Virus record (IMG/VR): IMGVR_UViG_3300022198_003066
Coordinates: 1-42,358 of that record
DNA: 42,358 bases
Strand: one strand, 5' to 3'
Origin: a virus
Part shown: positions 8,207-15,679 of the stretch, piece after piece
Layout: each line of letters starts with the position of its first letter
Position numbering within the stretch: position 1 is the stretch's first letter
Notes under the pieces: generated by a model
The model's database searches: none
Told to the model about the DNA's origin: nothing
The model's input: the letters and a program-made list of their open reading frames with translations, nothing else
Position numbers and translations under genes: made by a program

Positions 8207-9133
8207 ATGACTAAGAGAACAACAAACAAGAAGCGCAAGCCACTTACACAAGAAGAGAAGCAAGCAAAGCGCGACGCAGTGAAGGCGGCGTGTGAAGATA
8301 TCAAAAAGGGAATGCGAGAAATCGCGGCGAGTGGCGAATGGCAAAACTTCCTAGATGTCTATAGCGCGTTTCATCAGTACTCAATGAACAACGTTTGGCT
8401 GATTCAAACTCAAATGGCAGACCGTTACGAACGCGGATTGTCAACGGTTCAAATTGCGACACGGTGCGCAGGTTATCACACTTGGAAGAAAGCAAATCGA
8501 CAAGTGAAGAAAGGCGAAGAAGGTTTACAGATACTCTGTCCGGTACCACTCAAAGCAACGCGCGAGGTTGACGGCGTAGAGGAAGAATATGGATTTATGC
8601 GGTTCAGATTAGGACACACGTTCGACATCTCACAGACTGAAGGTGAAGATCTCCCTAGCCTAGTTACCCCATGCAACGACCGAAAGGCTGTAGCGAAATG
8701 GGTAAACAAGTTGAAAGCGTTCGCGGAGTCTCGCGGAACCTCAGTCAAGTTCGGTGAGATTGAAGGCCGCGCAAACGGTTACTTTGTACCGTCTCAAAAT
8801 AGAATCGTGGTTTCTAAGAAGCTGCGAGGTACTCAGAAACTAAAGACCCTGATTCATGAGATCGCGCATAGCTTGCTACACAGCGACAACCCAATAACGG
8901 ACGCGAGAGATCCTAAACACTCAACCTATGCGCAAGGCGAGGTTGAAGCTGAATCGGTGGCATACATTGTGAGTCGCATCTTAGGATTCGACACTAGCAG
9001 TTACTCGTTCGGGTATGTCACAGGTTGGGCGCGCGCAAAGCCTGAGATGGTAGATGAAGCGGTTAAGCAAATTTCATCAGGTGTCAAAACGATACTTGCC
9101 GGAATCGGAGTAGAAGAACCGGCAGCCGAATAA
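8207..9133 (+). CDS. ArdC-like antirestriction protein with zinc-peptidase motif
   Basis: The 308-residue protein has a basic N-terminal tail (1-25). Residues 45-115 match the ArdC N-terminal single-stranded DNA-binding domain in pattern (FLDVYSAFHQYSMNN, then ATRCAGYHTWKKANRQVKKG). Residues 205-260 form a zinc-metallopeptidase segment, with HEIAH at 217-221, LLH just after, and EVEAES at 245-250 supplying the third ligand. ArdC-family proteins on plasmids and phages protect incoming DNA from restriction; the peptidase is thought to act on a host target. Its early position suits protection soon after entry. The start follows AACAAAGGAAACAGCA. It could instead be a related ImmA/IrrE-type early protein, but the ArdC N-terminus makes that less likely. 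Confidence 0.82.
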   Translation: MTKRTTNKKRKPLTQEEKQAKRDAVKAACEDIKKGMREIAASGEWQNFLDVYSAFHQYSMNNVWLIQTQMADRYERGLSTVQIATRCAGYHTWKKANRQVKKGEEGLQILCPVPLKATREVDGVEEEYGFMRFRLGHTFDISQTEGEDLPSLVTPCNDRKAVAKWVNKLKAFAESRGTSVKFGEIEGRANGYFVPSQNRIVVSKKLRGTQKLKTLIHEIAHSLLHSDNPITDARDPKHSTYAQGEVEAESVAYIVSRILGFDTSSYSFGYVTGWARAKPEMVDEAVKQISSGVKTILAGIGVEEPAAE

Positions 9134-9151
9134 GCGCAAGCAATAAACAAC

Positions 9152-9171
9152 GGGATCCGGCAACGGGTCCC
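9152..9171 (+). terminator. GCAA-loop hairpin (intercistronic unit 2)
   Basis: GGGATCCG (9152-9159), loop GCAA, CGGGTCCC (9164-9171), with one T-G wobble compared with unit 1. Only CCTT follows, so termination would be weak. It may be a leaky terminator or an mRNA processing or stability element. The leader CAAACAACAAACAAGGA follows. Confidence 0.5.
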
Positions 9172-9201
9172 CCTTACAAACAACAAACAAGGATTAGCAA
9201 A

Positions 9202-9555
9202 ATGAGAAGAACAGACATTGACACACTACTAGAAGAGAATGACGCGGAAGAGTACTGCGTAGAAGACATGATGATCGACACACCGCCGATGATTGTCGCA
9301 AATGCGGACTTGATGGAGATGCAACGAATCGTTGAAGAGCTAGAAGCCGACGATCTCTTTGAAGATGTCTACCATGCCGCGCGCTATCACTACGCGAGAT
9401 GGTGCAACGATAGCGATACGGGATCCCTAGCGTACTGGTTCGCAGAACACAGCGTTTCCCGCACCGCCTACTTGGACCTACGAACCAAGGTGATCGAGAG
9501 GTGTCAGAATGAGATTAACGAGCACATGAAGTACTTTGAAGAAAACGACCGCTAA
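9202..9555 (+). CDS. Acidic early protein of unknown function, 117 aa
   Basis: The start ATG follows AAGGATTAGCAAA. The product is strongly acidic, with Asp and Glu clusters through residues 1-55, and helical; it lacks Cys-pair or catalytic motifs. Acidic small phage proteins can mimic DNA or bind basic host proteins, but this is only a possibility. It sits between the antirestriction gene and the clamp-like gene and shares their intergenic architecture. Confidence 0.5.
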   Translation: MRRTDIDTLLEENDAEEYCVEDMMIDTPPMIVANADLMEMQRIVEELEADDLFEDVYHAARYHYARWCNDSDTGSLAYWFAEHSVSRTAYLDLRTKVIERCQNEINEHMKYFEENDR

Positions 9556-9601
9556 CAACTAACAACAAACAACAAACAACAAACAACAAAGGAATCTTAA
9601 A
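9556..9601 (+). promoter_or_regulatory. CAACAA-rich translation leader
   Basis: After the stop codon the sequence is almost pure repeats of AACAACAA for about 35 bases, then AAGGA, then a short A-rich spacer to the ATG at 9602. Similar leaders precede the genes at 8207, 9202, 10325 and 10926. Such unstructured leaders favour ribosome loading. This gap is the only one of the first four that lacks the GCAA-loop hairpin. Confidence 0.55.
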
Positions 9602-10252
9602 ATGAAAAACGGTTATGTTGAATTCTATCCATCAATGACAGCGGAACAACTTAGAGAAATTCTCAGTTTGAGTATTTTCATTGCCGACAACTCTAGACCT
9701 AACCTCGACTCAATCTGGTTTGATCAAAGTTGCCGACGCTGGGTAGCTACGGACGGCGCCAGGCTTGCAAGCTATCAACTCAGCTACGACAACGATCTAG
9801 ACACTTTAGACAGTTGTTACTTTCCAAAGGAACTAGCGAAAGAGATGTTGAAGGTTAAGTTTGAACGCGTGCGATTCATGATTCCCGATTTAGGACAAGA
9901 CGAAACGGAAACGCATGTTGCTGTGATTGAGTTGATACCGAAGAACGGGATCGGGATTAGCTTCAAGATTCCTGATTCGCGAGTTGAGAATAAATCGTTT
10001 CCAGATCTCTCTACGATGTCTTTCGATTCTTCGGACTATGGACAAGTAGAAGAGCCAAGCGGATTCGATATGAACTACCTCGCGGACTTCGCAAAGTACG
10101 TTAAGAAATGCGGAACAACTAAAAGCCCTATGGTCATTTACCACGGACATCAGATTCCCAAAAAGGGAAGAGCCAATGCTTGTCAACCGACGTTGTGGTC
10201 AACGACTGTTGATGGGTTCGCGTTGATCTTAATGCCTATGAGAATCAACTAA
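9602..10252 (+). CDS. Two-domain sliding-clamp-like protein (DnaN related)
   Basis: The 216-residue protein aligns by eye with domains 2 and 3 of the bacterial beta clamp. VATDGARL at 48-55 matches the clamp VATDGHRLA motif; the segment around FPKELAKEML (74-83) matches the PRK-helix segment; SFPDLSTM (132-139) corresponds to G-x-FPDY; FDMNYLADF (155-163) to the FN-x-x-YL segment; and LMPMRIN (210-216) to the conserved VMPMRL C-terminus. E. coli beta has about 366 residues in three domains per subunit. This is close to the 228-residue T4 gp45 and would need a trimer to close a ring. It probably tethers the phage polymerase encoded on the opposite strand. Recognition by short motifs is good; the oligomeric state is inference. 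Confidence 0.7.
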   Translation: MKNGYVEFYPSMTAEQLREILSLSIFIADNSRPNLDSIWFDQSCRRWVATDGARLASYQLSYDNDLDTLDSCYFPKELAKEMLKVKFERVRFMIPDLGQDETETHVAVIELIPKNGIGISFKIPDSRVENKSFPDLSTMSFDSSDYGQVEEPSGFDMNYLADFAKYVKKCGTTKSPMVIYHGHQIPKKGRANACQPTLWSTTVDGFALILMPMRIN

Positions 10253-10273
10253 ACACATAAACCAATAAACAAC

Positions 10274-10293
10274 GGGACCGGGCAACCGGTCCC
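10274..10293 (+). terminator. GCAA-loop hairpin (intercistronic unit 3)
   Basis: GGGACCGG (10274-10281), loop GCAA, CCGGTCCC (10286-10293), followed by CCTTAC. Compared with units 1 and 2, both sides of the stem have changed so that pairing is kept, which supports selection on structure. Termination would be weak. The leader CAAACAACAAACAAAGGA follows. Confidence 0.5.
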
Positions 10294-10324
10294 CCTTACA
10301 AACAACAAACAAAGGAATCTCAAA

Positions 10325-10900
10325 ATGGAAATCAAATACAACAGCAAGCAACAGTTCACCCTCTCAAACTCTAACCGCGTTATGCGTATCCACTGGCGGC
10401 GTTGCTACGATAGCCCGCACGAGGGACCACAGTACGTTTACGAAGTCTTCAATGGCGTCGAGGGTTGGCAAGACTACTGTCGGTATAACGAGCAACAGCA
10501 CACAACGAACATGCGCAACGCAAAGCCGGTTCACTTTGAGACACTGGACGATCTGCGAATGTGGGCGTTTCGTCTAATGGCTGATCACAACTATGAAAAG
10601 TTTCGCGCGAAAACCCGTGATTCTTACCTGATTCAAAACCCGCACCGCATGAAGGCGCAAGCACTCTATGCGGTCGGTAGGACGATCCGGTTGGCGTTAG
10701 GGTTTAACGAAAGAAGCCGTTCTCAATTTGGAAACAGAGTGATCAAGCCTACCGACCTCGACGGTGTGAGCGTTCAGCTACTACCGCCAAGCGGCTTAGG
10801 TACCAAAGCAACGCACCGTCTCAAGATGACATGCCCAATCTGTCAGCAAGAAACCACGGTCGGAAAGTTCTGGCTACACGCAGAAGCGAAGCACCAATAA
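10325..10900 (+). CDS. Early protein with C-terminal C2H2-type zinc finger
   Basis: The 191-residue protein starts after AAAGGAATCTCAAA. Residues 1-85 are rich in Trp, Tyr and Arg, and the segment HFETLDDLRMWAFRLM resembles a helix in other small phage proteins. The last 22 residues hold C170 and C173 (CPIC), then H185 and H190, a C2H2 zinc-finger arrangement that usually binds nucleic acid. This suggests a DNA- or RNA-binding regulator. The exact family is not recognised. Confidence 0.55.
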   Translation: MEIKYNSKQQFTLSNSNRVMRIHWRRCYDSPHEGPQYVYEVFNGVEGWQDYCRYNEQQHTTNMRNAKPVHFETLDDLRMWAFRLMADHNYEKFRAKTRDSYLIQNPHRMKAQALYAVGRTIRLALGFNERSRSQFGNRVIKPTDLDGVSVQLLPPSGLGTKATHRLKMTCPICQQETTVGKFWLHAEAKHQ

Positions 10901-10925
10901 CAACAAACAAGAAAGGAAGAAGAAC

Positions 10926-11171
10926 ATGTTACACAAGGAAGACTATATCAGGATCACAAGAGACGTTGTGTCTCGTTTAGAGAACGAGGCGAACACATGG
11001 AAGACTGCAATCTTCAGCATTCTAGAAGACCGCACCGATTCCGAATTTGACACCGACGAAAGTCATGAAGAACTCATGACCGCGTGCGTTGAGTATCGGG
11101 AGACGGTGCAAGCATTGAGAGAGCAGCAACAGAAACTAGAAAGACAAACAAGTGAGGTTAACAATGATTAA
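10926..11171 (+). CDS. Small helical early protein, 81 aa
   Basis: The ATG follows GAAAGGAAGAAGAAC, a good ribosome site. The product is charged and almost all helical, with a coiled-coil-like C-terminal half (EYRETVQALREQQQKLE). The function is unknown. The gene overlaps the next start by eight bases, suggesting coupled translation. Confidence 0.5.
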   Translation: MLHKEDYIRITRDVVSRLENEANTWKTAIFSILEDRTDSEFDTDESHEELMTACVEYRETVQALREQQQKLERQTSEVNND

Positions 11172-11433
11172 AGCTCTCAAGAACAAGACAGCGAAACGCT
11201 ACACAGTGAAACAACTCTATAAACATCTAGATCGGATTCTTACTAAGCTAGACAGCACACAATTCCGAATCGACTATGAGTATGAGAAAGTCTTCATTTG
11301 GGATGAATACGACCGGCGCTATAAGCTTTGGTCTTGCATGAATCCGCATGAACGCAATTCAGCGATCGGCGCGATTCTCATGACCTATGACGACAACAAT
11401 ATCCGTCACGATTTTGAACAAGATACAATCTAA
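11164..11433 (+). CDS. Small early protein, 89 aa
   Basis: A GTG four codons upstream would extend the frame, but the ATG at 11164 is preceded by GTGAGG at a good distance and is preferred. The product is basic at its N-terminus and rich in Tyr and Arg; no motif is recognised. It overlaps the preceding stop codon by eight bases and lies 12 bases before the next gene. Confidence 0.5.
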   Translation: MIKALKNKTAKRYTVKQLYKHLDRILTKLDSTQFRIDYEYEKVFIWDEYDRRYKLWSCMNPHERNSAIGAILMTYDDNNIRHDFEQDTI

Positions 11434-11445
11434 GGAGTTAGCAAA

Positions 11446-11757
11446 ATGAAAATGACACTTGAACAAGCAATTGAACAGAAGCGCGACTACCTTCAGAAGT
11501 TGTTTGAGAAACAAGAGAGCGCGCGTCTCGATATGATAGAGGTTCAGGCTTCCGTAGGGATGGCCGTGATCACTTCGGCACTGACGCCGCTTGAAGAGTT
11601 AGACGATGAGACAGACGAAAAGCTCGACGCAGTCATCGAAGCAGGCATCGAAGCGTGGCTAGATTCAGAGCGTCTCTACACACGACTACAACGCGGAATT
11701 GATTATCAGACCGAGGAATTAAAGATCCTACTGAAGAAAACGGAGGTTTCAAAATGA
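11446..11757 (+). CDS. Small acidic early protein, 103 aa
   Basis: AAGGAGTTAGCAAA gives a strong ribosome site before the ATG. The product is acidic and helical, with a LDDETDEKLD segment near residues 51-60, and ends in a basic tail. No family is recognised. Its stop overlaps the next ATG in ATGA (11754-11757). Confidence 0.5.
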   Translation: MKMTLEQAIEQKRDYLQKLFEKQESARLDMIEVQASVGMAVITSALTPLEELDDETDEKLDAVIEAGIEAWLDSERLYTRLQRGIDYQTEELKILLKKTEVSK

Positions 11758-11981
11758 GTAAGCCAAGACTAACACCTAACAAGCTGGCGAAGTTCATCAT
11801 ACTTAACCAGATAGAAAAGCCGCAAGCTCAAGTCCTACAATGGGACGACAAGCAAATCGTGATCGATGCGTTGGGGAACGTACTAGTCAACGGTAGGCTT
11901 CAGAACATGGAAGAAGTGATGCGTCACTTTGAACGCAATAAGCAAACAATCAAAACCAAACTTAGCGCGGAGTGGTACTGA
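11754..11981 (+). CDS. Small basic early protein, 75 aa
   Basis: It starts within the ATGA overlap, preceded by GGAGGTTTCAAA. The central part (KQIVIDALGNVLVNGRLQ) looks like a short beta hairpin. The function is not recognised. Its TGA overlaps the next ATG by one base. Confidence 0.5.
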   Translation: MSKPRLTPNKLAKFIILNQIEKPQAQVLQWDDKQIVIDALGNVLVNGRLQNMEEVMRHFERNKQTIKTKLSAEWY

Positions 11982-12547
11982 TGGATCTCGTAACAGCACA
12001 AAAGACTTGTAAGCAGATGAAGAAAGATTCGGACGCATGGATCGAAGTCATCGACGGTTTTCAAATTGAGAACGCAGAACACGCGGAACTTGCGTCTGAG
12101 TGTTTGAAAGAACTCAAAGAGAAGCTAGACCTTGTAGAAGAAACTAGAACCGGAATCACTAAGCCGTTGCTTGAAGCTAAGCGGAAGGTTGATGCGCTGT
12201 TCAAGCCGGTTACGACTAGTCTCAAAGCGAGCCTAGACACATTGCGCGGTAGGCTTGGCAAGTACACCGCACAACAACGGGAAGAGGCGCAACGCCTACT
12301 AGCGGAAGCGTCTCAATCTGAACCTGAGGAAGCGGCTGCGTTAGTTGCTGCGAGCAACAGAGCCAAAGCAGAAGCGCCAAGCGTTCGAGAGGTTTGGCAA
12401 TTTGAGATTGAAGATGTGAGCAAGCTTCCTTCTCAATTCTTGATACCAGATGAGAAGGCGATCGGTGCGGTTGTCCGTTCTCAAAAGGGGAACGCCAAGA
12501 TCCCAGGGGTCAAGGTATTCGTAGAGCATAGAGCGGTGATCAAATAG
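11981..12547 (+). CDS. Conserved-type phage coiled-coil protein, possible recombination accessory
   Basis: The start is ATG 11981, overlapping the upstream TGA by one base, rather than a GTG nine bases earlier. The 188-residue product has a long helical region (res. 1-125, KELKEKLDLVEETRTGITKP and similar) and a C-terminal beta segment: VREVWQFEIEDVSKLP, then IPDEKAIGAVVRS, then IPGVKVFVE. That C-terminal pattern is familiar from phage proteins of unknown function that often sit near recombination or replication genes. A role in DNA recombination is inference from that memory only. Confidence 0.55.
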   Translation: MDLVTAQKTCKQMKKDSDAWIEVIDGFQIENAEHAELASECLKELKEKLDLVEETRTGITKPLLEAKRKVDALFKPVTTSLKASLDTLRGRLGKYTAQQREEAQRLLAEASQSEPEEAAALVAASNRAKAEAPSVREVWQFEIEDVSKLPSQFLIPDEKAIGAVVRSQKGNAKIPGVKVFVEHRAVIK

Positions 12548-12566
12548 TTCGCCGATAATTTGGACA

Positions 12567-12600
12567 GGTAAGGGATCCGCGCTATGCGGATCCCTTTACC
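12567..12600 (+). terminator. Long hairpin ending the main early operon
   Basis: GGTAAGGGATCCGC (12567-12580) pairs with GCGGATCCCTTTACC (12586-12600) around GCTAT, with one bulged T on the 3' side. It is the strongest hairpin of the early region, though a clean T-run is lacking. It separates the last large early gene from a short downstream frame. Confidence 0.55.
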
Positions 12601-12619
12601 CTAAGCAAAGGATCAAGAA

Positions 12620-12802
12620 ATGAATGAACAAGACATCAACCTACTAATCGCTCTCTATGCCTATGGCGTGGCCTTCATGGCTCTAGCTGGCCTAGGTGAG
12701 TACCTGATCGAGCGCGTGCTTAACTGGCGTTCTAGGCGCTACCAGCGGCGCGTACTGGCGCGTGTAGTATGGACCTGGCCTAGCCGCTGTCGGCGTTTCT
12801 AA
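12620..12802 (+). CDS. Possible small membrane protein, 60 aa
   Basis: The ATG follows AAAGGATCAAGAA at good spacing. Residues 7-30 are hydrophobic (LIALYAYGVAFMALAGLGEY) and could span the membrane once; the rest is very basic (RSRRYQRRV). Against it being real: it lies beyond a strong hairpin and is short. Small membrane proteins of this form are common in phage early regions, including superinfection-exclusion and lysis regulators, but no role can be assigned. Confidence 0.42.
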   Translation: MNEQDINLLIALYAYGVAFMALAGLGEYLIERVLNWRSRRYQRRVLARVVWTWPSRCRRF

Positions 12803-12877
12803 GGCACGATTTGACAACGACCCTACCTAGTACCTCAATTCCAGCCTAAAACCTCTCAGAATCCAACGTCGAGCGTC
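12803..12877. other. Convergent intergenic gap
   Basis: Here the rightward early genes meet the leftward replication operon. No convincing bidirectional terminator is visible in these 75 bases. Confidence 0.4.
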
Positions 12878-13126
12878 TCAGACGGTTTCCCAGTCCGTCC
12901 CGATCTCCGTCTCAGGCACAATCTTGAATAGTATTCTACCCCTGAGTAGATATTTAGCTACCGGCGTGGTTTCCGAGATCTTCTGAATGTGCCGATAGAT
13001 CGTGCGTTCGCTGGTCTCAAGTTGAGACGCCAAGAACTCTATAGTCTTTGCCGATTCGGTTAGCATCTCGACAAGCTTGTAGAACTTTTCTTCGTTTCGT
13101 TTTGCGCCAGAACCAATGCCGCCCAT
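12878..13126 (-). CDS. Small HTH DNA-binding protein
   Basis: The 82-residue product has a helix-turn-helix pattern at about residues 27-51 (TIEFLASQLETSERTIYRHI), resembling the HTH_11 or DeoR-type winged-helix N-terminus, with a beta C-terminus that could be the wing. It is the last gene of the leftward replication operon; its ATG directly abuts the upstream TAA, with GAAGAGG as ribosome site. It probably regulates transcription. It is one candidate for binding the palindromic motif spread over the genome, but no direct link is visible. Confidence 0.65.
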   Translation of the reverse strand: MGGIGSGAKRNEEKFYKLVEMLTESAKTIEFLASQLETSERTIYRHIQKISETTPVAKYLLRGRILFKIVPETEIGTDWETV

Positions 13127-13588
13127 TTACAACCTCTTCAGTTTGTAGAGTCCGATCCCGATCGCATCCAACACATTATGCTTGAGCGATTTGGGACAAC
13201 TTAATCTGTCAAAGATTGAAATCTCCGATGCGTCAAGCTTTGTCAATATGCGACCCATAAAGATGTCCTTGGGAACGTTGCCCTTCCAAGTTCGCGGCTT
13301 CACCATTTCGAGTTCAAAGCATTGAACGCGACCGACTACACCGCCAGCGGCTTGTGCTAGTTTGAGAATATCTGAGTGACGGGCTTTTGTGTGTTGGTAG
13401 ATTTGCTGGTCTTCAACGACTAATGACGAGCAAAACGAAACGGGGAGATCTGCCAGTGTCTGTTGTAGGGTAGCGCCACGGGCTAGACCACAGTCGATCA
13501 TAAACTCATTCTGAAACATGGCCCAACCCATGCACTTTACGCCGGGATCAACCGCTAGGAGACCAGGGTTTAAGCTCGCCTTTATCAT
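13127..13588 (-). CDS. RuvC-like Holliday-junction resolvase
   Basis: The preferred start is the ATG at 13588, preceded by GACGAGGTGCGG; a longer frame to 13627 lacks support. The 153-residue product shows the RNase H-like fold signature of RuvC nucleases: LLAVDPGVKCMGWAMF with D14, VVEDQQIYQ with E59, and KHNVLDAIGIGLY with D141. Such phage resolvases cut branched DNA before packaging or during recombination. The gene overlaps the polymerase 3' end by 41 bases, so the two are made together. The catalytic acids are all present; the fourth acid of RuvC is not clear by eye. Confidence 0.8.
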   Translation of the reverse strand: MIKASLNPGLLAVDPGVKCMGWAMFQNEFMIDCGLARGATLQQTLADLPVSFCSSLVVEDQQIYQHTKARHSDILKLAQAAGGVVGRVQCFELEMVKPRTWKGNVPKDIFMGRILTKLDASEISIFDRLSCPKSLKHNVLDAIGIGLYKLKRL

Positions 13589-15362
13589 TCCGCACCTCGT
13601 CAGCTTCTTTGTACCAACGTTCCGCAATTGCGACCGTCGTTTTGATTGGTATGTCCGGCGTCCATTCTTGCATAGTGACTCGCATCAAGCGAGCCAGTTC
13701 GTCGGCGGCGTTGCTTGCATTCCATTCTGGGACTTCACAAATGATTTCGTCGTGGATGAAAGCAACCGGGCGCGAGCCGTAGAGAGCAGACGCGGGGACG
13801 TTATAGCAAGCGTTCGCAACTTGAAACAGCGCGTCCTTTGCACCGTCGGCGGCGAGTCCTTGGAAGTACGAGTTCGCGGCTTGAGTAAAGCTAACACCGC
13901 CACGCACGCGATTAGATTTAAACTGTACGATCTGACCCTCGCCCATCTTAGTTTGCGACGCGATGTAGTTGAAGTACTTCCGCATTTCTGGCCACGATTT
14001 GAGCCAGTCTTCTTTCAACTTCTCCGCTTGCTGTTGTGTCAGATTGATTCCGTAGTTCTTCGCGTACTTGATGAACGTTGTCGCACTCATGCCGCCAGGT
14101 AGACCGAAGTTAAGAGCCTTTGAGACTTGGCGTAGTTCTTTGATCCGCTTGTCTCCATTGCTCAAGCGTTCTTCCGCTTCGATGTATCCACAGTTCGCAA
14201 GTTGCGACGCGACCGATAGATGCGGATCTAGCCCACGGTTCAAAGCTTCCGCAAGGTTAGACGATTGAAATAGCCACGTCAGAACTTGCGCAAGCGTACA
14301 CATTTCAAGCGCGGAGTAGTCGCAGAACGCAAACAAGAAACCCGGACGCGCTACGAAGCATTCACGCAAGCCAGCCGCGCGGTGTGGGTTTTGCAAGTTG
14401 GGATTGCTGCAACTTGTTCGGCCTGATTCGACTAGTGTGTTGAACCGTGGATTGATAGTCGTTGTCGTTCCTTGTTTGAGATACTCAAACCAAACGCTTG
14501 AGATCTTCTCTTGCTTCTTGAGTTCGTCAATTGCTACGAGGTCGGGATCACCCGTTCGTTGCAGTGTCTCAGAATCAACCTTCACTGAACCCTTCGGCGT
14601 TCGCGGTGCGTTTGGTCCTAGAATCTCAAGTACGCGCGCTTGTACCATTTTGGAGTTCTTCGCACCGTTGCGTTGGATGTAGCCAGCCGCGCGCAAGTGT
14701 TCGCGAAGTTGCTCAATCTCATTTTGAGCGTTACTCATGAAGACTTCAACGTAGGCTGGATCTGTACGGATACCCCAACACGACATCAAATGAAGCGCGA
14801 AAGCCGCGCGCGTCTGTGCGTGTGCGTCTGCTTGCGGTGCTTGTAGTTTGGCGATCTGGTACGTGGTCAACGCGTCGTCTTTGGCGTAGTCCTTCGCGCC
14901 TTGTTCCCAGTCTGAGATCGGAACCTCGATCAAGTCTCCGTACCCTAGGCGGTAGCTCGACTTGTCTAGTTGCTTGCCTAGCCTACGTTGCGCGATTGCT
15001 GCGAGCGAATAGGAACGCTTCTCAAATTGACCCGCTCGATATGCACCGCGGAACTCACCGTTTGCAATGTCTTCTAGTTGTTCGTTGATCATAGTATCGA
15101 GCACACGCCGCGATCGGTACGCTTCAAAGACCAGCGGCAAGAAGTCCGGGAATCTCGAAATGATAACGGCCATGTCGAACGCTACGTTGTGGCCTACGAT
15201 GTTGTCGTTGACGAGCATTGACTCAAGCCGCGCGTAGACGTCGCGCACGTGATACAGTTCAGGCTCTAGTGATTCATCACAGAATGAGACGCAGCAAAGA
15301 GAAGGCGCAAGAACGCCGGGACGGATTAAAGCCGTCTCAGTATCAAAGGCAGTGAATTTCAT
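13548..15362 (-). CDS. Family A DNA polymerase with 3'-5' exonuclease
   Basis: The 604-residue protein carries an N-terminal DEDD-type proofreading domain: FDTET with D7 and E9, GHNVAFD with D63, and YAKDD with Y159 and D163. It has no 5'-3' exonuclease domain. The polymerase part shows GRTSCSNPNLQNP (314-326), motif A DYSALEM with D348, motif B R411-K415-F419 (RQVSKALNFGLPGG), and motif C HDE at 537-539. F419 corresponds to E. coli F762, while the position of Y766 is glycine (G423), a form I recall from some phage polymerases. It copies the phage genome, probably with the primase-helicase and clamp-like protein. The start ATG follows CCTGAGAGTCAAA. A hairpin at 15384-15426 lies just upstream. 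Confidence 0.93.
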   Translation of the reverse strand: MKFTAFDTETALIRPGVLAPSLCCVSFCDESLEPELYHVRDVYARLESMLVNDNIVGHNVAFDMAVIISRFPDFLPLVFEAYRSRRVLDTMINEQLEDIANGEFRGAYRAGQFEKRSYSLAAIAQRRLGKQLDKSSYRLGYGDLIEVPISDWEQGAKDYAKDDALTTYQIAKLQAPQADAHAQTRAAFALHLMSCWGIRTDPAYVEVFMSNAQNEIEQLREHLRAAGYIQRNGAKNSKMVQARVLEILGPNAPRTPKGSVKVDSETLQRTGDPDLVAIDELKKQEKISSVWFEYLKQGTTTTINPRFNTLVESGRTSCSNPNLQNPHRAAGLRECFVARPGFLFAFCDYSALEMCTLAQVLTWLFQSSNLAEALNRGLDPHLSVASQLANCGYIEAEERLSNGDKRIKELRQVSKALNFGLPGGMSATTFIKYAKNYGINLTQQQAEKLKEDWLKSWPEMRKYFNYIASQTKMGEGQIVQFKSNRVRGGVSFTQAANSYFQGLAADGAKDALFQVANACYNVPASALYGSRPVAFIHDEIICEVPEWNASNAADELARLMRVTMQEWTPDIPIKTTVAIAERWYKEADEVRNDKGELKPWSPSG

Positions 15363-15383
15363 TTTGACTCTCAGGAAAGGGGC

Positions 15384-15426
15384 GGGGACCCCGACTTCTT
15401 TAACCGTTAATCATATCGGGATCCCC
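15384..15426 (-). terminator. Hairpin between polymerase and upstream gene
   Basis: Read on the minus strand, GGGGATCCCGA pairs with TCGGGGTCCCC over 11 bp with one wobble, around a 21-base loop containing TTAACGGTTAA. GCCCCTTTCC follows. Stem sequence and position recall the GGGAYCC / GGGTCCC hairpins of the plus-strand early genes. It may reduce read-through or process mRNA between the replication proteins and the polymerase. Confidence 0.45.
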
Positions 15427-15440
15427 TAGGAAGGTGGGGT

Positions 15441-15659
15441 TTACGCCGGGACTAGAACGCCGGGGCCGACTAGCTTTAATGGAACGCCAGTCGGTCCCAA
15501 CTTGAGATCAACATAATCGTTGTTCTCAGGACAGACAGATCTTATTGCGCGTTCAATCGTCTTAACGCTACAAGTCCAAGCATTTCCTTCCTTAGTAACT
15601 ATAAAACCACGCTCTACACCGTTGTAGCTAGCGACAGCCTTCATTTTCAAATTGCTCAT
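15441..15659 (-). CDS. Small protein of unknown function, 72 aa
   Basis: A strong ribosome site (TTGGAGGGAATGTATC) precedes the ATG. The product is beta-rich and compact (VERGFIVTKEGNAWTCSVKT) and ends in a hydrophobic PLKLVGPGVLVPA tail. It lies between the ssDNA-binding candidate and the polymerase and is probably part of the replication operon. No family is recognised. Confidence 0.5.
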   Translation of the reverse strand: MSNLKMKAVASYNGVERGFIVTKEGNAWTCSVKTIERAIRSVCPENNDYVDLKLGPTGVPLKLVGPGVLVPA

Positions 15660-15679
15660 GATACATTCCCTCCAATTGT

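Noticed and set aside
12878-13126. Lysogeny repressor
   Set aside because: The HTH protein could be one, but no integrase, excisionase or attachment site was seen, and its place in the replication operon fits a general regulator.
13518-14102. Plus-strand frame of 194 codons opposite the DNA polymerase
   Set aside because: It is a shadow of a strongly supported family A polymerase gene; its product has no domain pattern and no ribosome site.
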